A DNA stretch of 64,000 bases from Ekhidna lutea. GTDB taxonomy: Bacteria > Bacteroidota > Bacteroidia > Cytophagales > Cyclobacteriaceae. The stretch covers positions 1 to 64,000 of the forward strand of contig NZ_FZPD01000005.1 of NCBI RefSeq assembly GCF_900188325.1, in the 5' to 3' direction. Shown here one piece after another: positions 1 through 9,354 of the stretch. Made by a program: the position numbers and the translations under genes. How positions within the stretch are numbered: position 1 is the stretch's first letter; every line of letters begins with the position of its first letter. Under the pieces are notes generated by a model. It was not told the DNA's origin, searched no databases, and saw only the letters and a program-made list of their open reading frames with translations.

Positions 1-3000
1 TGACGGTGACGGCCACTTCGAGCAACACGACGTTGGTACCGAATGGAAACATTACGGTGAACTATACGGACAATGGAGGCGCCTCGGCGAATGTGCTGAG
101 TCCAACCCTTGATATCACACCTGCAGCAAACTTATCCGGCACGACCACCATTACGGTGACGGTACAGGATAATGGCACGGGCACACCGAGTGCGGTGGAG
201 ACGTTTGACCTAACCGTCAATGCGGTAAACGATGACCCTACGATCAGTGCGATAGCTGACCAAAGCACGAATGAAGACACAGATAAGACCGGCATATCCT
301 TTACGGTAGATGAAGGAGGGGGCACGGATGAAGATGCACAGGTGTTGACGGTGACGGCCACTTCGAGCAACACGACGTTGGTACCGAATGCAAACATTAC
401 GGTGAACTATACGGACAATGGAGGCGCCTCGGCGAATGTGCTGAGTCCAACCCTTGATATCACACCTGCAGCAAACTTATCCGGCACGACGACCATTACG
501 GTGACGGTACAGGATAATGGCACGGACACACCGAGTGCGGTTGAGACGTTTGATTTAACAGTTAATCAAGTAGCGGAATATACTGTTTCAGCCATCTCAG
601 GAAATACAGACGAATCAGGATCAACTGCCACTTTTGATGTAGTTCTTAATTCTAAACCAGACTCTGATGTTGTCTTAAATGTAACCTCAGACGATAACGG
701 GGAAGGAACGGTAGATCAGGCGAACCTGACATTTACACCTACTAACTGGGACACGCCGCAGACCGTCACAGTGACTGGTGTAGATGACGATATCATTGAT
801 GGAGACATCACTTACAATATGACATTGAGTGTAGACGATGCAAACAGTGACGATGACTTTGATCAGCTGGCTGACCAGACGGTCTCGGTGACGAATACCG
901 ATGACGATGTAGCAGGCTACACGTTAAGCAAAACCACTTCCACGATTACGGAAGGGAACAATGATACGTTCACGATCGTGTTGGATGCAGAGCCATCAAG
1001 CAATGTGGTGATTGACTTGAGTAGTGATGACACAGGCGCAGCAACGGTGAGTCCTTCGAGCTTGACGTTTACAAGTGGCAACTGGAACAGCACACAGCTA
1101 GTCACGATCACTTCGGTGCAGGACGATGATTTACAGGATGAGACCCCTACGATCACTGCGAGTGTGAATGCGTCGAGTGACGGAGACTTCACCGGTCTTG
1201 CTAATAAGAACGTAACTATTACGGTTACCGATGATGATATTGCAAGCATTTCTATCAGCGCTATCAGTGGAAACACCAGAGAAGATGGTACCACTGCAAC
1301 CTTCACAATCGTCCTGGATTCAGAACCAATTGCAGATGTCACCATCGGTTTAAGTTCAGACAACACAGCGGAAGGAACTGTAAGTCCTGCTAGCGTGACG
1401 TTTACTTCCACCAACTGGAATGTGGTACAGACGGTGACAGTAACCGGCGTGGATGATGCCATTGATGACGGGGATGTGGTGTATACGATTGTGACAGCAG
1501 TAGCTACTTCATCGGACGCTAACTACAATGGACTTGACCCGGCAGATGTGACAGTAACGAATGAAGACAATGACGGAGTGGGTATTAGTGTCAGCGCTAT
1601 CAGTGGCAACACAAGGGAAGATGGTACCACTGCAACCTTCACGATCGTCCTGGATTCAGAACCAACTGCAGATGTCACCATTGGTTTAAGTTCAGACAAT
1701 ACAGCGGAAGGAACCGTAAGTCCTTCAAGCGTAACATTTACGACTGCCAACTGGAATATCGCACAAACGGTAACAGTAACCGGCGTGGATGATGCCATTG
1801 ATGACGGGGATGTGGTTTATACCATTGTGACTGCTGCAGCTACTTCATCGGATACGAACTATAATGGGCTTGATCCGGCAGATGTGACAGTAACGAATGA
1901 AGACAATGACGGAGTGGGTATTAGTGTCAGCGCTATCAGTGGCAACACCAGGGAAGATGGCACCACAGCTACCTTCACGATCGTCCTGGATTCAGAACCA
2001 ACTGCAGATGTCACCATCGGTTTAAGTTCAGATAACACAGCGGAAGGAACCGTGAGTCCTTCAAGCGTAACATTTACAACTGCCAACTGGAATATCGCAC
2101 AAACGGTAACAGTAACCGGCGTGGATGATGCCATTGATGACGGGGATGTGGTTTATACCATTGTGACTGCTGCAGCTACTTCATCGGATACGAACTATAA
2201 TGGGCTTGATCCGGCAGATGTGACAGTAACGAATGAAGACAATGACGGAGTGGGTATTAGTGTCAGCGCTATCAGTGGCAACACCAGGGAAGATGGCACC
2301 ACAGCTACCTTCACGATCGTCCTGGATTCAGAACCAACAGCAGATGTCACCATTGGTTTAAGTTCAGACAATACAGCGGAAGGAACTGTAAGTCCTGCTA
2401 GCGTGACGTTTACTTCCACCAACTGGAATGTGGTACAGACAGTGACAGTCACAGGTGTGGATGACAATGATGTTGATGGAGATGTAACATATACGATTAT
2501 CATATCTGCAGCTTCATCTTCTGACGCTAATTACAATGGCATTGATCCGGCAGATATTGATGTAATTAATGAGGATGACGACAGCATTGATGGTACTCCG
2601 GTAATAACAGGCCAGGTGGGTATTCCTACCATTGATGAAGATACGGACTTTACCATCTCGTTTACAGATCTGACCGTTTCAGATCCTGATAATAACTATC
2701 CTTCTGACCATACTTTGATCCTATTGACAGGCAGTGATTACGATATCAGTGGTTCTACTATTGTTCCAAAGGCAGATTACAACGGAGCATTAAAAGTAAA
2801 TCTCAAGGTAAGCGATGGTGTCAATGAATCCAATGTATACGAATATGAAGTGGATATTAGGCCGGTCAATGATAAACCGATTTTGGTAGCGGATGTGCTC
2901 ACTGTTCAATTCGGAAATACATTGGAAGGAAATCTGTTAACCAATGATAGTGATATTGAAAATGATGGGTTGCTTTTAACAGATATTAGTCCATTACCAG

Positions 3001-3719
3001 CTGGCCTTAGCTTCAATACTGATGGCAGTTTTATTTATAATGGCGATACTGAAATTGGCACAATTGAAATGGATTATGTAGTCTGTGATGATGGAGATCC
3101 GTCAGAGTGTGCACAGTCTACTTTTACATTGATTATTGAAGGTGGAGATTTTGATGGTGATGGAATCCCGGATTCGTATGAAATACAATTTGATGATGTG
3201 GATGATGATGGTGAGCCGGAATATAGAGATTTGGATTCTGACAATGATGGAATAAGTGATTCACAAGAGGCGGGAGCTGATCCTGAAAACCCTGTGGATA
3301 CCGATCAGGATGGGACACCAGATTTCCTGGATACGGATAGTGACGGAGATGGAAAATTAGACAGTGAAGAAGGAGTCGAAGACTGTGATAGAGATGGCAT
3401 ACTTAACTATATCGATAATGACGATCCATGTAAAATGAAGATAGCTGATGCGTTCTCGCCGAATGGAGATGGCAAGAATGACGAGTGGATCATTCAGGGA
3501 ATTGAAAGCTATCCGGAAAATAAAGTAACAATCTTTAATCGATGGGGGAATAAAATATTTGAGATTGACGGCTATGATAATAACAGTAGGGTGTGGCGAG
3601 GAGAGATTAACACAAATATTGGATCGGATAAAAATGCACCTTACTCAACCTACTACTTTATCATTGATTTAAAGGATGGCTCCAAGCCAATCGCCGGGAA
3701 TATATTGATTAGTAAATAA
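1..3719 (+). CDS. Giant repetitive T9SS type B surface adhesin (5' end outside window)
   Basis: This is the 3' part of a very large secreted protein. The reading frame is open from the first base and residues before the first possible GTG still match the repeat, so the true start lies upstream. In order it shows: two copies of a 115-residue cadherin-like repeat (345-bp period, copies beginning near 6 and 351); six Calx-beta-like repeats of about 112 residues (about 577-2580), the last four nearly identical; a region with tandem cadherin-like features (about 2600-3140); Asp-rich calcium-binding repeats of the DxDxDG thrombospondin-3 type (about 3145-3430); and a C-terminal gliding-motility-associated domain starting at FSPNGDGKNDEW with FNRWGNKIF. 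That last domain is the type B signal for T9SS export and surface attachment. The role is probably adhesion or gliding (inference). Confidence 0.9.
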   Translation, partial: TVTATSSNTTLVPNGNITVNYTDNGGASANVLSPTLDITPAANLSGTTTITVTVQDNGTGTPSAVETFDLTVNAVNDDPTISAIADQSTNEDTDKTGISFTVDEGGGTDEDAQVLTVTATSSNTTLVPNANITVNYTDNGGASANVLSPTLDITPAANLSGTTTITVTVQDNGTDTPSAVETFDLTVNQVAEYTVSAISGNTDESGSTATFDVVLNSKPDSDVVLNVTSDDNGEGTVDQANLTFTPTNWDTPQTVTVTGVDDDIIDGDITYNMTLSVDDANSDDDFDQLADQTVSVTNTDDDVAGYTLSKTTSTITEGNNDTFTIVLDAEPSSNVVIDLSSDDTGAATVSPSSLTFTSGNWNSTQLVTITSVQDDDLQDETPTITASVNASSDGDFTGLANKNVTITVTDDDIASISISAISGNTREDGTTATFTIVLDSEPIADVTIGLSSDNTAEGTVSPASVTFTSTNWNVVQTVTVTGVDDAIDDGDVVYTIVTAVATSSDANYNGLDPADVTVTNEDNDGVGISVSAISGNTREDGTTATFTIVLDSEPTADVTIGLSSDNTAEGTVSPSSVTFTTANWNIAQTVTVTGVDDAIDDGDVVYTIVTAAATSSDTNYNGLDPADVTVTNEDNDGVGISVSAISGNTREDGTTATFTIVLDSEPTADVTIGLSSDNTAEGTVSPSSVTFTTANWNIAQTVTVTGVDDAIDDGDVVYTIVTAAATSSDTNYNGLDPADVTVTNEDNDGVGISVSAISGNTREDGTTATFTIVLDSEPTADVTIGLSSDNTAEGTVSPASVTFTSTNWNVVQTVTVTGVDDNDVDGDVTYTIIISAASSSDANYNGIDPADIDVINEDDDSIDGTPVITGQVGIPTIDEDTDFTISFTDLTVSDPDNNYPSDHTLILLTGSDYDISGSTIVPKADYNGALKVNLKVSDGVNESNVYEYEVDIRPVNDKPILVADVLTVQFGNTLEGNLLTNDSDIENDGLLLTDISPLPAGLSFNTDGSFIYNGDTEIGTIEMDYVVCDDGDPSECAQSTFTLIIEGGDFDGDGIPDSYEIQFDDVDDDGEPEYRDLDSDNDGISDSQEAGADPENPVDTDQDGTPDFLDTDSDGDGKLDSEEGVEDCDRDGILNYIDNDDPCKMKIADAFSPNGDGKNDEWIIQGIESYPENKVTIFNRWGNKIFEIDGYDNNSRVWRGEINTNIGSDKNAPYSTYYFIIDLKDGSKPIAGNILISK
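6..577 (+). repeat. 345-bp cadherin-like tandem coding repeat (nearly two copies)
   Basis: The stretch beginning GTGACGGCCACTTCGAGCAA at 6 recurs at 351, giving a 345-bp (115-codon) period. The copies are almost identical at DNA level until about 555, where the Calx-beta-like series begins. Because the window starts inside this pattern, more copies probably lie upstream. Confidence 0.85.
1242..2585 (+). repeat. Four tandem 336-bp Calx-beta-like coding repeats
   Basis: Four in-frame 112-codon repeats occur at exact 336-bp spacing, with the GTG-GGT-ATT junction at 1578, 1914 and 2250. Comparing the second (1578-1913) and third (1914-2249) units base by base, I count nine differences, all synonymous and all in the first half. 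The last 171 bp (1743-1913 versus 2079-2249) are identical. Outer units diverge more, the last one ending in a variant tail. Confidence 0.9.
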
Positions 3720-4058
3720 GCCTTCAGATCAATAAGGTTTTAAGTGAAAAGACGAAATATACCCTCTGTCAATGTACTGCTCGAGTATATACCTTATTAG
3801 AGAGTTTTTTTAAAATGAATACTACAAGAAACTAGCCTCGGTAGTATTAAAAGTTAAGTATCTTCTGTTTCGGTCTGTTCATCCAATGTGCTTGACTATT
3901 GATAGAAAACATCCAATCAGGGTGCTTTTTTGTGTGTTAATTTGTGTAAAATGAGTGAGGAGAAGAATTACCGATTGGTTGAAGGACATTAGTCTATCAC
4001 TTTACTTTTTTAGTTATTCAATGTTCAAGAAAAGCATTCAATTGCTGTTAGTGATATA
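3720..4058. other. Intergenic region between adhesin and sprF-like gene
   Basis: This 339-bp stretch has no convincing ORF. The only structure seen is a weak hairpin before a T run near 3910-3931, listed separately. No clear promoter box was identified for the downstream operon, although an AT-rich stretch lies just before 4059. Confidence 0.5.
3908..3931 (+). terminator. Weak Rho-independent terminator-like hairpin
   Basis: CATCC (3910-3914) can pair with GGGTG (3920-3924, one G-T wobble) around a short loop and is followed by C and six T residues. The stem is only five base pairs, but it is well placed to end the adhesin transcript. Confidence 0.3.
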
Positions 4059-4976
4059 ATGTCTCGCAAGTTTCTATTTACAATATTGATACTTTCTGTT
4101 GCCGGACATTTAAATGGTCAGCAACAATTTGTGATGACGCAATACATGTTTAATGGCTTGGTATTAAACCCTGCATACGCTGGTACGCATGAATCGTGGA
4201 GCTTCACAGCCATGTCGAGGCACCAGTGGAGCGGGATTCCGGGGGCACCTTCCACTCAAACATTCACAGCCCATGGATCAATTACTCGTAATAACGAATC
4301 TTCTGCCGGAATGATTTTATCCAATGATCAATTTGGAGCCATTTCATTAAATAATTTATATGGCGTTTACGCTTACCGAATGAATTTTGATAGAGGAAGG
4401 CATCACCTTTCAATGGGACTGCAAGGGGGTTTATCTATATTCAATGTAGATCTCACTCAAGATGATTTGATTGATGCGGATGATCCTGTTTTAAACAATG
4501 ATTATAATTCGGTTATGGCCAACTTTGGCACTGGCATATTCTACAATGGGCCTAAGATATATGCAGGCCTTTCAGTCCCTTTTCTGTTAAATAACAGACT
4601 AAATCAAAGTGAACAAGATTTAAGCAAACAGGTGAGGCATTATTACCTGACAGGTGGAGCTATTTTACCAATAAATCATGATTTGAAGTATAAGCCAAGT
4701 TTTTTGATCAGGTATGCAAATGGTATTTCAGACATTGATATTACTACCAGCTTTCTTTTCAGAGATGTCATTTGGTTTGGCGTTACCTATCGGGTTGAAA
4801 ATTCAATCGATTTCATTCTTGAAGTTCAGTTTACAGATAACCTGCGCTTTGGATATTCTTATGGATTAGTAACGTCCGAGTTGGGTCAATCCACTTCTGG
4901 CTCTCACGAAATAGTACTTAACTACCGCTTTAGGAAACAACATCCAAGAGTCAATCACCCGAGAAGATTTAGATGA
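4059..4976 (+). CDS. PorP/SprF family T9SS outer membrane protein
   Basis: The 305-residue product starts with a signal peptide (about residues 1-20, ending HLNGQQQ). It continues with the family hallmark QYMFNGLVLNPAYAGTHESW followed by outer-membrane beta-strand-like segments. PorP/SprF proteins are outer membrane components linked to T9SS; SprF-type paralogues are often encoded beside large adhesins they help to export, as SprF is for SprB in Flavobacterium. Here the large type B adhesin lies directly upstream, which fits that pairing. The stop overlaps the next start (ATGA at 4973-4976), so the gene heads a translationally coupled operon. Family assignment is strong; the specific partner is inferred. 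Confidence 0.9.
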   Translation: MSRKFLFTILILSVAGHLNGQQQFVMTQYMFNGLVLNPAYAGTHESWSFTAMSRHQWSGIPGAPSTQTFTAHGSITRNNESSAGMILSNDQFGAISLNNLYGVYAYRMNFDRGRHHLSMGLQGGLSIFNVDLTQDDLIDADDPVLNNDYNSVMANFGTGIFYNGPKIYAGLSVPFLLNNRLNQSEQDLSKQVRHYYLTGGAILPINHDLKYKPSFLIRYANGISDIDITTSFLFRDVIWFGVTYRVENSIDFILEVQFTDNLRFGYSYGLVTSELGQSTSGSHEIVLNYRFRKQHPRVNHPRRFR

Positions 4977-7126
4977 GGCTAGTTCATTACATATTGTATG
5001 TTTCAATTTTTTGCATGTTTGGATACGGCCAATCGATCAAGATATTGCATAGCATGGATCCACTTGAGGAACGTGGTAATAGATCGTATAAAAATGGAGC
5101 GTATCAAGAAGCAGCAATTTTTTATGAACGGGCCTTTAAAAAGGATACAACTAACTCAGCACTTGCTTTAAAAATAGCCGAAAGCTATCATCACATCGAT
5201 CAGTTCAAAACTGCAGAAAACTGGTTTCGAATAGGAATTCAAAATAATGAACTGCCAACGGCCCAAAACATGTTGGACTTTGCCCAGGTGCTAATGGCCA
5301 ATCAAAAATATGAGGAAGCCGAGGTTTGGTTAAAAAAATATAAATCCGTTGAGGGATCACATCTTATCGCATCGAAAAAACTCTCATCAATAGAAAATAT
5401 TCATAAACATTTTCGGGATTCAGCCTCCATCGAAATTGAGCCATTAAGCATCAATACAAAATATGCAGAGTTTAGCCCATTTTATTATGGATTTGGAATT
5501 GTGTACTTATCAGACCACCACAGTAATGATGTGACCAATGTAATGGGATGGAGTGCCGAAGAGTACACCACAGTTTTTTATACCGAGGAATTAGAAAGTG
5601 GTCGAATGAGAGACCCTGAGGTGTTTCATCGGGGATTAAATTCTGAGTACCATGAAGGTCCACTGGTATTTTACGATGGAAATAAGATCATTTTCACCCG
5701 TGCGGGTATTCCCAATAAAAATAATGCCGAGAGTCACCTGGAGCTTTATTATGCAGAATATGATTCCAGAAAAGATCAATGGGTAAATATGAAGCCTTTA
5801 CCCTTCAATGATCCAAATTATTCTGTTGGTCAGCCAGCTATATCAAAAGATGGTAAAACAATCGTTTTTTCATCCAATATACCTGTTGGCTATGGTGGTA
5901 CGGATCTGTATGTATCAAAACTTCAGGATGGTGAATGGAGCGAACCTGAAAATCTAGGGGAGTTTATCAATTCTGCAGGAGATGACATGTTTCCATTTTT
6001 AATCAATGAGAATGAGTTGATTTTCTCTTCTGATGGGCATGGCGGATTGGGAGACCTGGATCTTTTTAGAGCCCCACTAAATGCATCCGGCCATGATGAG
6101 GTGGAAAATCTAGGCTATCCATTTAATTCTTCATATGCTGATTTCGGATTTATCTCCGATTCCCTCGGAAGAACCGGATTCTTTACTTCCAATCGAGAAA
6201 ATGGAGGATTTGATGATGATATTTATCGCTTTACCGCCAAATGGTCTCGCGTTCAGTGTGTGGTTAGTACTGTTTCAGGAGAAACTTTAAGCAATGCAAA
6301 AGTTAACTTTATTGTGGGAGGGGTGGTCAGAGATTCTCGTTTTACGGATGCAAACGGAACGACAGATTTTTTGGCGCTACCCGGGGAAGAGATTAAACTG
6401 GAGGTCAGCAAGGAAGGTTATGTTTCACAAAGTGATGTGATTGCTTCGAATGAATTATTTGCGGGAATGGCAATGACCTCAACCATCACATTAGAAAAAG
6501 AACCTGTTGCCAGACCGGAAAGAGTTGACCCGGATGTAGAGTTACAGGAGTTATATAATAGAAGAAAAGCCATGGTCCAAGTAAATGGACGGGTATTTGA
6601 ATACAGGGAGGTAGGAAACAGCCGATTCATCGTCAATGCGGACGAAAAAATCCTACTTTCAAACACACCTGCTGACGATGGCCAGACAGTTGAAGAGCGC
6701 GCCAAACAAGCAGTGGAGGAAAAAGGTTTGAATATGCAGGAAATGTACTCGCTTAAGAATATATATTTTGATCTTGACAGCAACGAATTGACCGAGCAAG
6801 GCAAGGAGGAATTAAATAAGGTGGTAAAGATTATGACGGTAGATCAGAAGATCGCGTTTTCAATCAACTCCTATGCGGACAGTAGGGGAAGTATGAAATA
6901 TAATGACGAGTTGGCGTTTAAGCGATCTCAAAAGATTGCTAGATATCTTATTGAAAATGATGTTCCCGGAAGTAGATTGATTTTGGATAGCTATGGCGAG
7001 CAGGGGATCTTGAATCACTGCGATGATAACACTGAATGTGAAGAAAGATTTCATGCAGTAAACAGAAGGGCAGAATTAGAGTTAGTAATGAGGAAACTTT
7101 ACACCAATGAAGAACAAGTGGATTAG
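4973..7126 (+). CDS. TPR-PD40-OmpA family protein (PorE-like)
   Basis: The 717-residue envelope protein has a signal peptide, then N-terminal TPR-like helices (about residues 30-125, ALKIAESYHHIDQFKTAENW), PD40/WD40-like beta-propeller repeats (about 230-420; for example DGKTIVFSSN and LGDLDLF), a carboxypeptidase-regulatory-like beta-sandwich (about 425-510), and a C-terminal OmpA peptidoglycan-binding domain (about 595-710) with YFDLDSNELTEQG and a terminal NRRAEL motif. This architecture matches T9SS-linked PorE-type proteins that connect the outer membrane complex to peptidoglycan. It overlaps the upstream PorP/SprF gene by 4 bp and the next gene by 20 bp. The function as T9SS anchor is inferred from architecture and context. 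Confidence 0.85.
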   Translation: MRLVHYILYVSIFCMFGYGQSIKILHSMDPLEERGNRSYKNGAYQEAAIFYERAFKKDTTNSALALKIAESYHHIDQFKTAENWFRIGIQNNELPTAQNMLDFAQVLMANQKYEEAEVWLKKYKSVEGSHLIASKKLSSIENIHKHFRDSASIEIEPLSINTKYAEFSPFYYGFGIVYLSDHHSNDVTNVMGWSAEEYTTVFYTEELESGRMRDPEVFHRGLNSEYHEGPLVFYDGNKIIFTRAGIPNKNNAESHLELYYAEYDSRKDQWVNMKPLPFNDPNYSVGQPAISKDGKTIVFSSNIPVGYGGTDLYVSKLQDGEWSEPENLGEFINSAGDDMFPFLINENELIFSSDGHGGLGDLDLFRAPLNASGHDEVENLGYPFNSSYADFGFISDSLGRTGFFTSNRENGGFDDDIYRFTAKWSRVQCVVSTVSGETLSNAKVNFIVGGVVRDSRFTDANGTTDFLALPGEEIKLEVSKEGYVSQSDVIASNELFAGMAMTSTITLEKEPVARPERVDPDVELQELYNRRKAMVQVNGRVFEYREVGNSRFIVNADEKILLSNTPADDGQTVEERAKQAVEEKGLNMQEMYSLKNIYFDLDSNELTEQGKEELNKVVKIMTVDQKIAFSINSYADSRGSMKYNDELAFKRSQKIARYLIENDVPGSRLILDSYGEQGILNHCDDNTECEERFHAVNRRAELELVMRKLYTNEEQVD

Positions 7127-8372
7127 TATAGTCTTATTGTGGCCAATATTAGCCTCCCATAGTTATGGGCAGGAGGTTGGGTGCGAAGCTGCTAAAGCAA
7201 GATTCCTGAGCTTTGATGCCAAGTGTATCAGTAGGATCGCTTCCAATAATTGTGTAAACCTCGACATTACGGATTCATATGATTTTGAAGGAAAGGAATT
7301 CGTTTTCAAGTGGGATATGGGCGATGGGACGATCCTTGAGGGATTAAACATCAACCACTGCTACAATAATCCTGGCTTGTATGTGGCCAAACTAAGCCTT
7401 GAAGACCCAATAACAAAAGCTGTAATTCAGGAGGAAGCTGAAATAGATGTAGTCATAAAAGGCTCTTTTGGGTTGACAATGAATCCATTAGAAGATGTGC
7501 GAACGGATATTGAGGAAAACGCATCGTTTACTTTGGACTATCCGGATTCAGCGTATCAAATCAAATACACGTATTGGGATTTTGGAGATGGAAACTTCTC
7601 ATGCGAAGGAAGTCCAAACTATAGCTATTCGAAAACGGGCACTTATTATCGATCATTATTGGTCAGACTGGAATCATCCATTGATCAGGTGTTGTTATGC
7701 GCCAGCGACAGTGTTACTGTTAAATTGGCTGACCCTACAGCCGGATTGCTTACAGATGCGATTGCTCAAATAGAGATCGATTCACGATTTTTAGAGGACA
7801 AGCCTACCTACTTTCTCATGAAGAAAACGGGTGATACATACAAAGAGGTGGAAGGACAAGATGAGCTAACCGGAAATGCAACTTACAGGATCATTACCTA
7901 CCGAGGTAATCTTATTTATGATTCAGAAGACGTCATTGTACCTGATGGCGCAGACCTTAAAGCAGTACAGACGGTAATAAGTGAAAAGACAATGCAACTG
8001 GCAGAGGGAAGTCCTTCTAGTTTGCAAGCGATGTTCTTTGAATTAGATCAAAATGAGCTATCCCGAAAAATTAAAAAGATCTTGGATGATAACGTTGAAT
8101 TACTGCAAAACCTTCCAATGATGGATGTTGAAGTAGGCGTTTATACCACATCAGGAGGCTCATACAATAAGGGGGTTGCACTTTCAATCAAGCGTGCGCA
8201 GTTAATTAAGCAATACATGGTAGATGAAGGCGTGAAGGCTGACAGAATAAAAGTAAGCAGTCCCCAGACAGCCAGGTCCTTAATAAATAGTTGTCTTACC
8301 GGATCCAATTGTGATTACGTAGACGAATTGCTCAACAGACGTGCAGATTTTAAATTTAAAATGGGAAGGTAA
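7107..8372 (+). CDS. PKD-domain secreted protein with degenerate OmpA-like C-terminus
   Basis: The 421-residue product has a signal peptide (cleavage near SHSYGQ). It carries two PKD-type segments recognised by WDMGDGT (about residue 70) and WDFGDGNF (about residue 155). The C-terminus (about residues 305-421) resembles an OmpA-like domain (FFELDQNEL, a helix with IKRAQLIKQYM, and terminal LLNRRADF). That domain looks divergent, so peptidoglycan binding is uncertain. Start 7107 lies 20 bp inside the preceding gene, and 4 bp separate its stop from the next start. It is probably a periplasmic or outer-membrane partner of the PorP/SprF-OmpA pair, by context only. Confidence 0.75.
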   Translation: MKNKWISIVLLWPILASHSYGQEVGCEAAKARFLSFDAKCISRIASNNCVNLDITDSYDFEGKEFVFKWDMGDGTILEGLNINHCYNNPGLYVAKLSLEDPITKAVIQEEAEIDVVIKGSFGLTMNPLEDVRTDIEENASFTLDYPDSAYQIKYTYWDFGDGNFSCEGSPNYSYSKTGTYYRSLLVRLESSIDQVLLCASDSVTVKLADPTAGLLTDAIAQIEIDSRFLEDKPTYFLMKKTGDTYKEVEGQDELTGNATYRIITYRGNLIYDSEDVIVPDGADLKAVQTVISEKTMQLAEGSPSSLQAMFFELDQNELSRKIKKILDDNVELLQNLPMMDVEVGVYTTSGGSYNKGVALSIKRAQLIKQYMVDEGVKADRIKVSSPQTARSLINSCLTGSNCDYVDELLNRRADFKFKMGR

Positions 8373-8376
8373 GCCT

Positions 8377-9354
8377 ATGAAGACAGCAAGAAAAATACTA
8401 ACATTATTTTGCTTATCGATAACCATTTCAAGTTATTGTCAACGCATTCCCAATGAAATTGAGAACATCGATTATCTGGTGACATTTGGTGGAAATGCAC
8501 CTGCATCTTGGGGAGATGATGATCACATTCAAATTTTCTTCTTTTTAGTTCCTGATGAGTTTACAGAGCCCGTGTATTTGCGTGTTTTTGATCCGGATGT
8601 TGGTGGTGATATTGATGAGATCAAAGGCGAATGGAATTCAGTACATCGTATTTCCATTTTTGGAGGAAAGGGTGCTCATTCGCACAAAGACTCAAGGAAA
8701 GTCGATCCGGTGGGGGAGTTCAAGAGTGGAAATCTTCTCGCTTCAAAGGTATTTCGAAACAATCCGGAATTTGATGGAAAGTGGTTCACATTTGGTCCAT
8801 TCAATCCAGTTGAAGGAGAAGTCGATCCGGAAATACCAAATGGTAGAATATTCAAAGTGATAATGGAAGGGTTGCAAGGGGATGATGGTAATCTTTATCA
8901 ATATTTTCTCAGTGCAAACCCGGATGTGAATGAAGAGGTAGAGGGATCCAATGCCTTTACCTATGAATATTCATTTCGATTGCCGGTGGCAAGCGGAGAA
9001 ATCAGCCATATTTATCCGTTTCTTGATAAGAATGTGGTTTCTATTACCCAACATAATTTTGATTTTGATTATGACGGAGAGATTGTAATTTATAGTGCCG
9101 CTAAAAACAGGCATAAAGTAAAAAAATCTGCCGACCTGAAGTGGGCGAGCTCTATGCATGAAATAACCCCTGAAGAACAGAACTCGACCATAGAAATTCA
9201 GATCATAAAGCAAGGAAAACCAAACAACAACATGGTATTCTATATTCGAAATCAATATGAAGAGGCTGTTAGATTCTTCAGTATTCCTATTGGTGGCCCA
9301 CCAAGATACAAGTACGTCGTGAATCTGAAATATTATCAGGATGATAAGAATTAA
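8377..9354 (+). CDS. Secreted protein of unknown function in the sprF-like operon
   Basis: I chose the ATG at 8377 (MKTARKILTLF) because it begins a typical signal peptide ending near SSYCQ; an upstream in-frame GTG at 8341 would lie within the previous gene. The mature protein of about 305 residues is rich in beta-type sequence, with acidic and aromatic motifs such as YLVTFGGNAPASWGDDD, RVFDPDVGGDIDE and WFTFGPFNPVEGE. I do not recognise a named domain. It is sandwiched between an OmpA-like protein and a sensor kinase, starting 4 bp after one and overlapping the other by 14 bp. This suggests that it acts with them at the envelope, possibly as the ligand-sensing or surface component. Confidence 0.75.
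   Translation: MKTARKILTLFCLSITISSYCQRIPNEIENIDYLVTFGGNAPASWGDDDHIQIFFFLVPDEFTEPVYLRVFDPDVGGDIDEIKGEWNSVHRISIFGGKGAHSHKDSRKVDPVGEFKSGNLLASKVFRNNPEFDGKWFTFGPFNPVEGEVDPEIPNGRIFKVIMEGLQGDDGNLYQYFLSANPDVNEEVEGSNAFTYEYSFRLPVASGEISHIYPFLDKNVVSITQHNFDFDYDGEIVIYSAAKNRHKVKKSADLKWASSMHEITPEEQNSTIEIQIIKQGKPNNNMVFYIRNQYEEAVRFFSIPIGGPPRYKYVVNLKYYQDDKN

Noticed and set aside
917-2503. Long antisense open frames within the adhesin repeats
   Set aside because: They are repeated together with the coding repeats, have low-complexity Val/Ser/Thr-rich products and no start context; they mirror codon bias of the real gene.
6-2585. Regular repeats that might be read as a CRISPR-like or satellite array
   Set aside because: The periods (345 and 336 bp) are in frame within one long protein and encode repeated domains; there are no short repeats with unique spacers.
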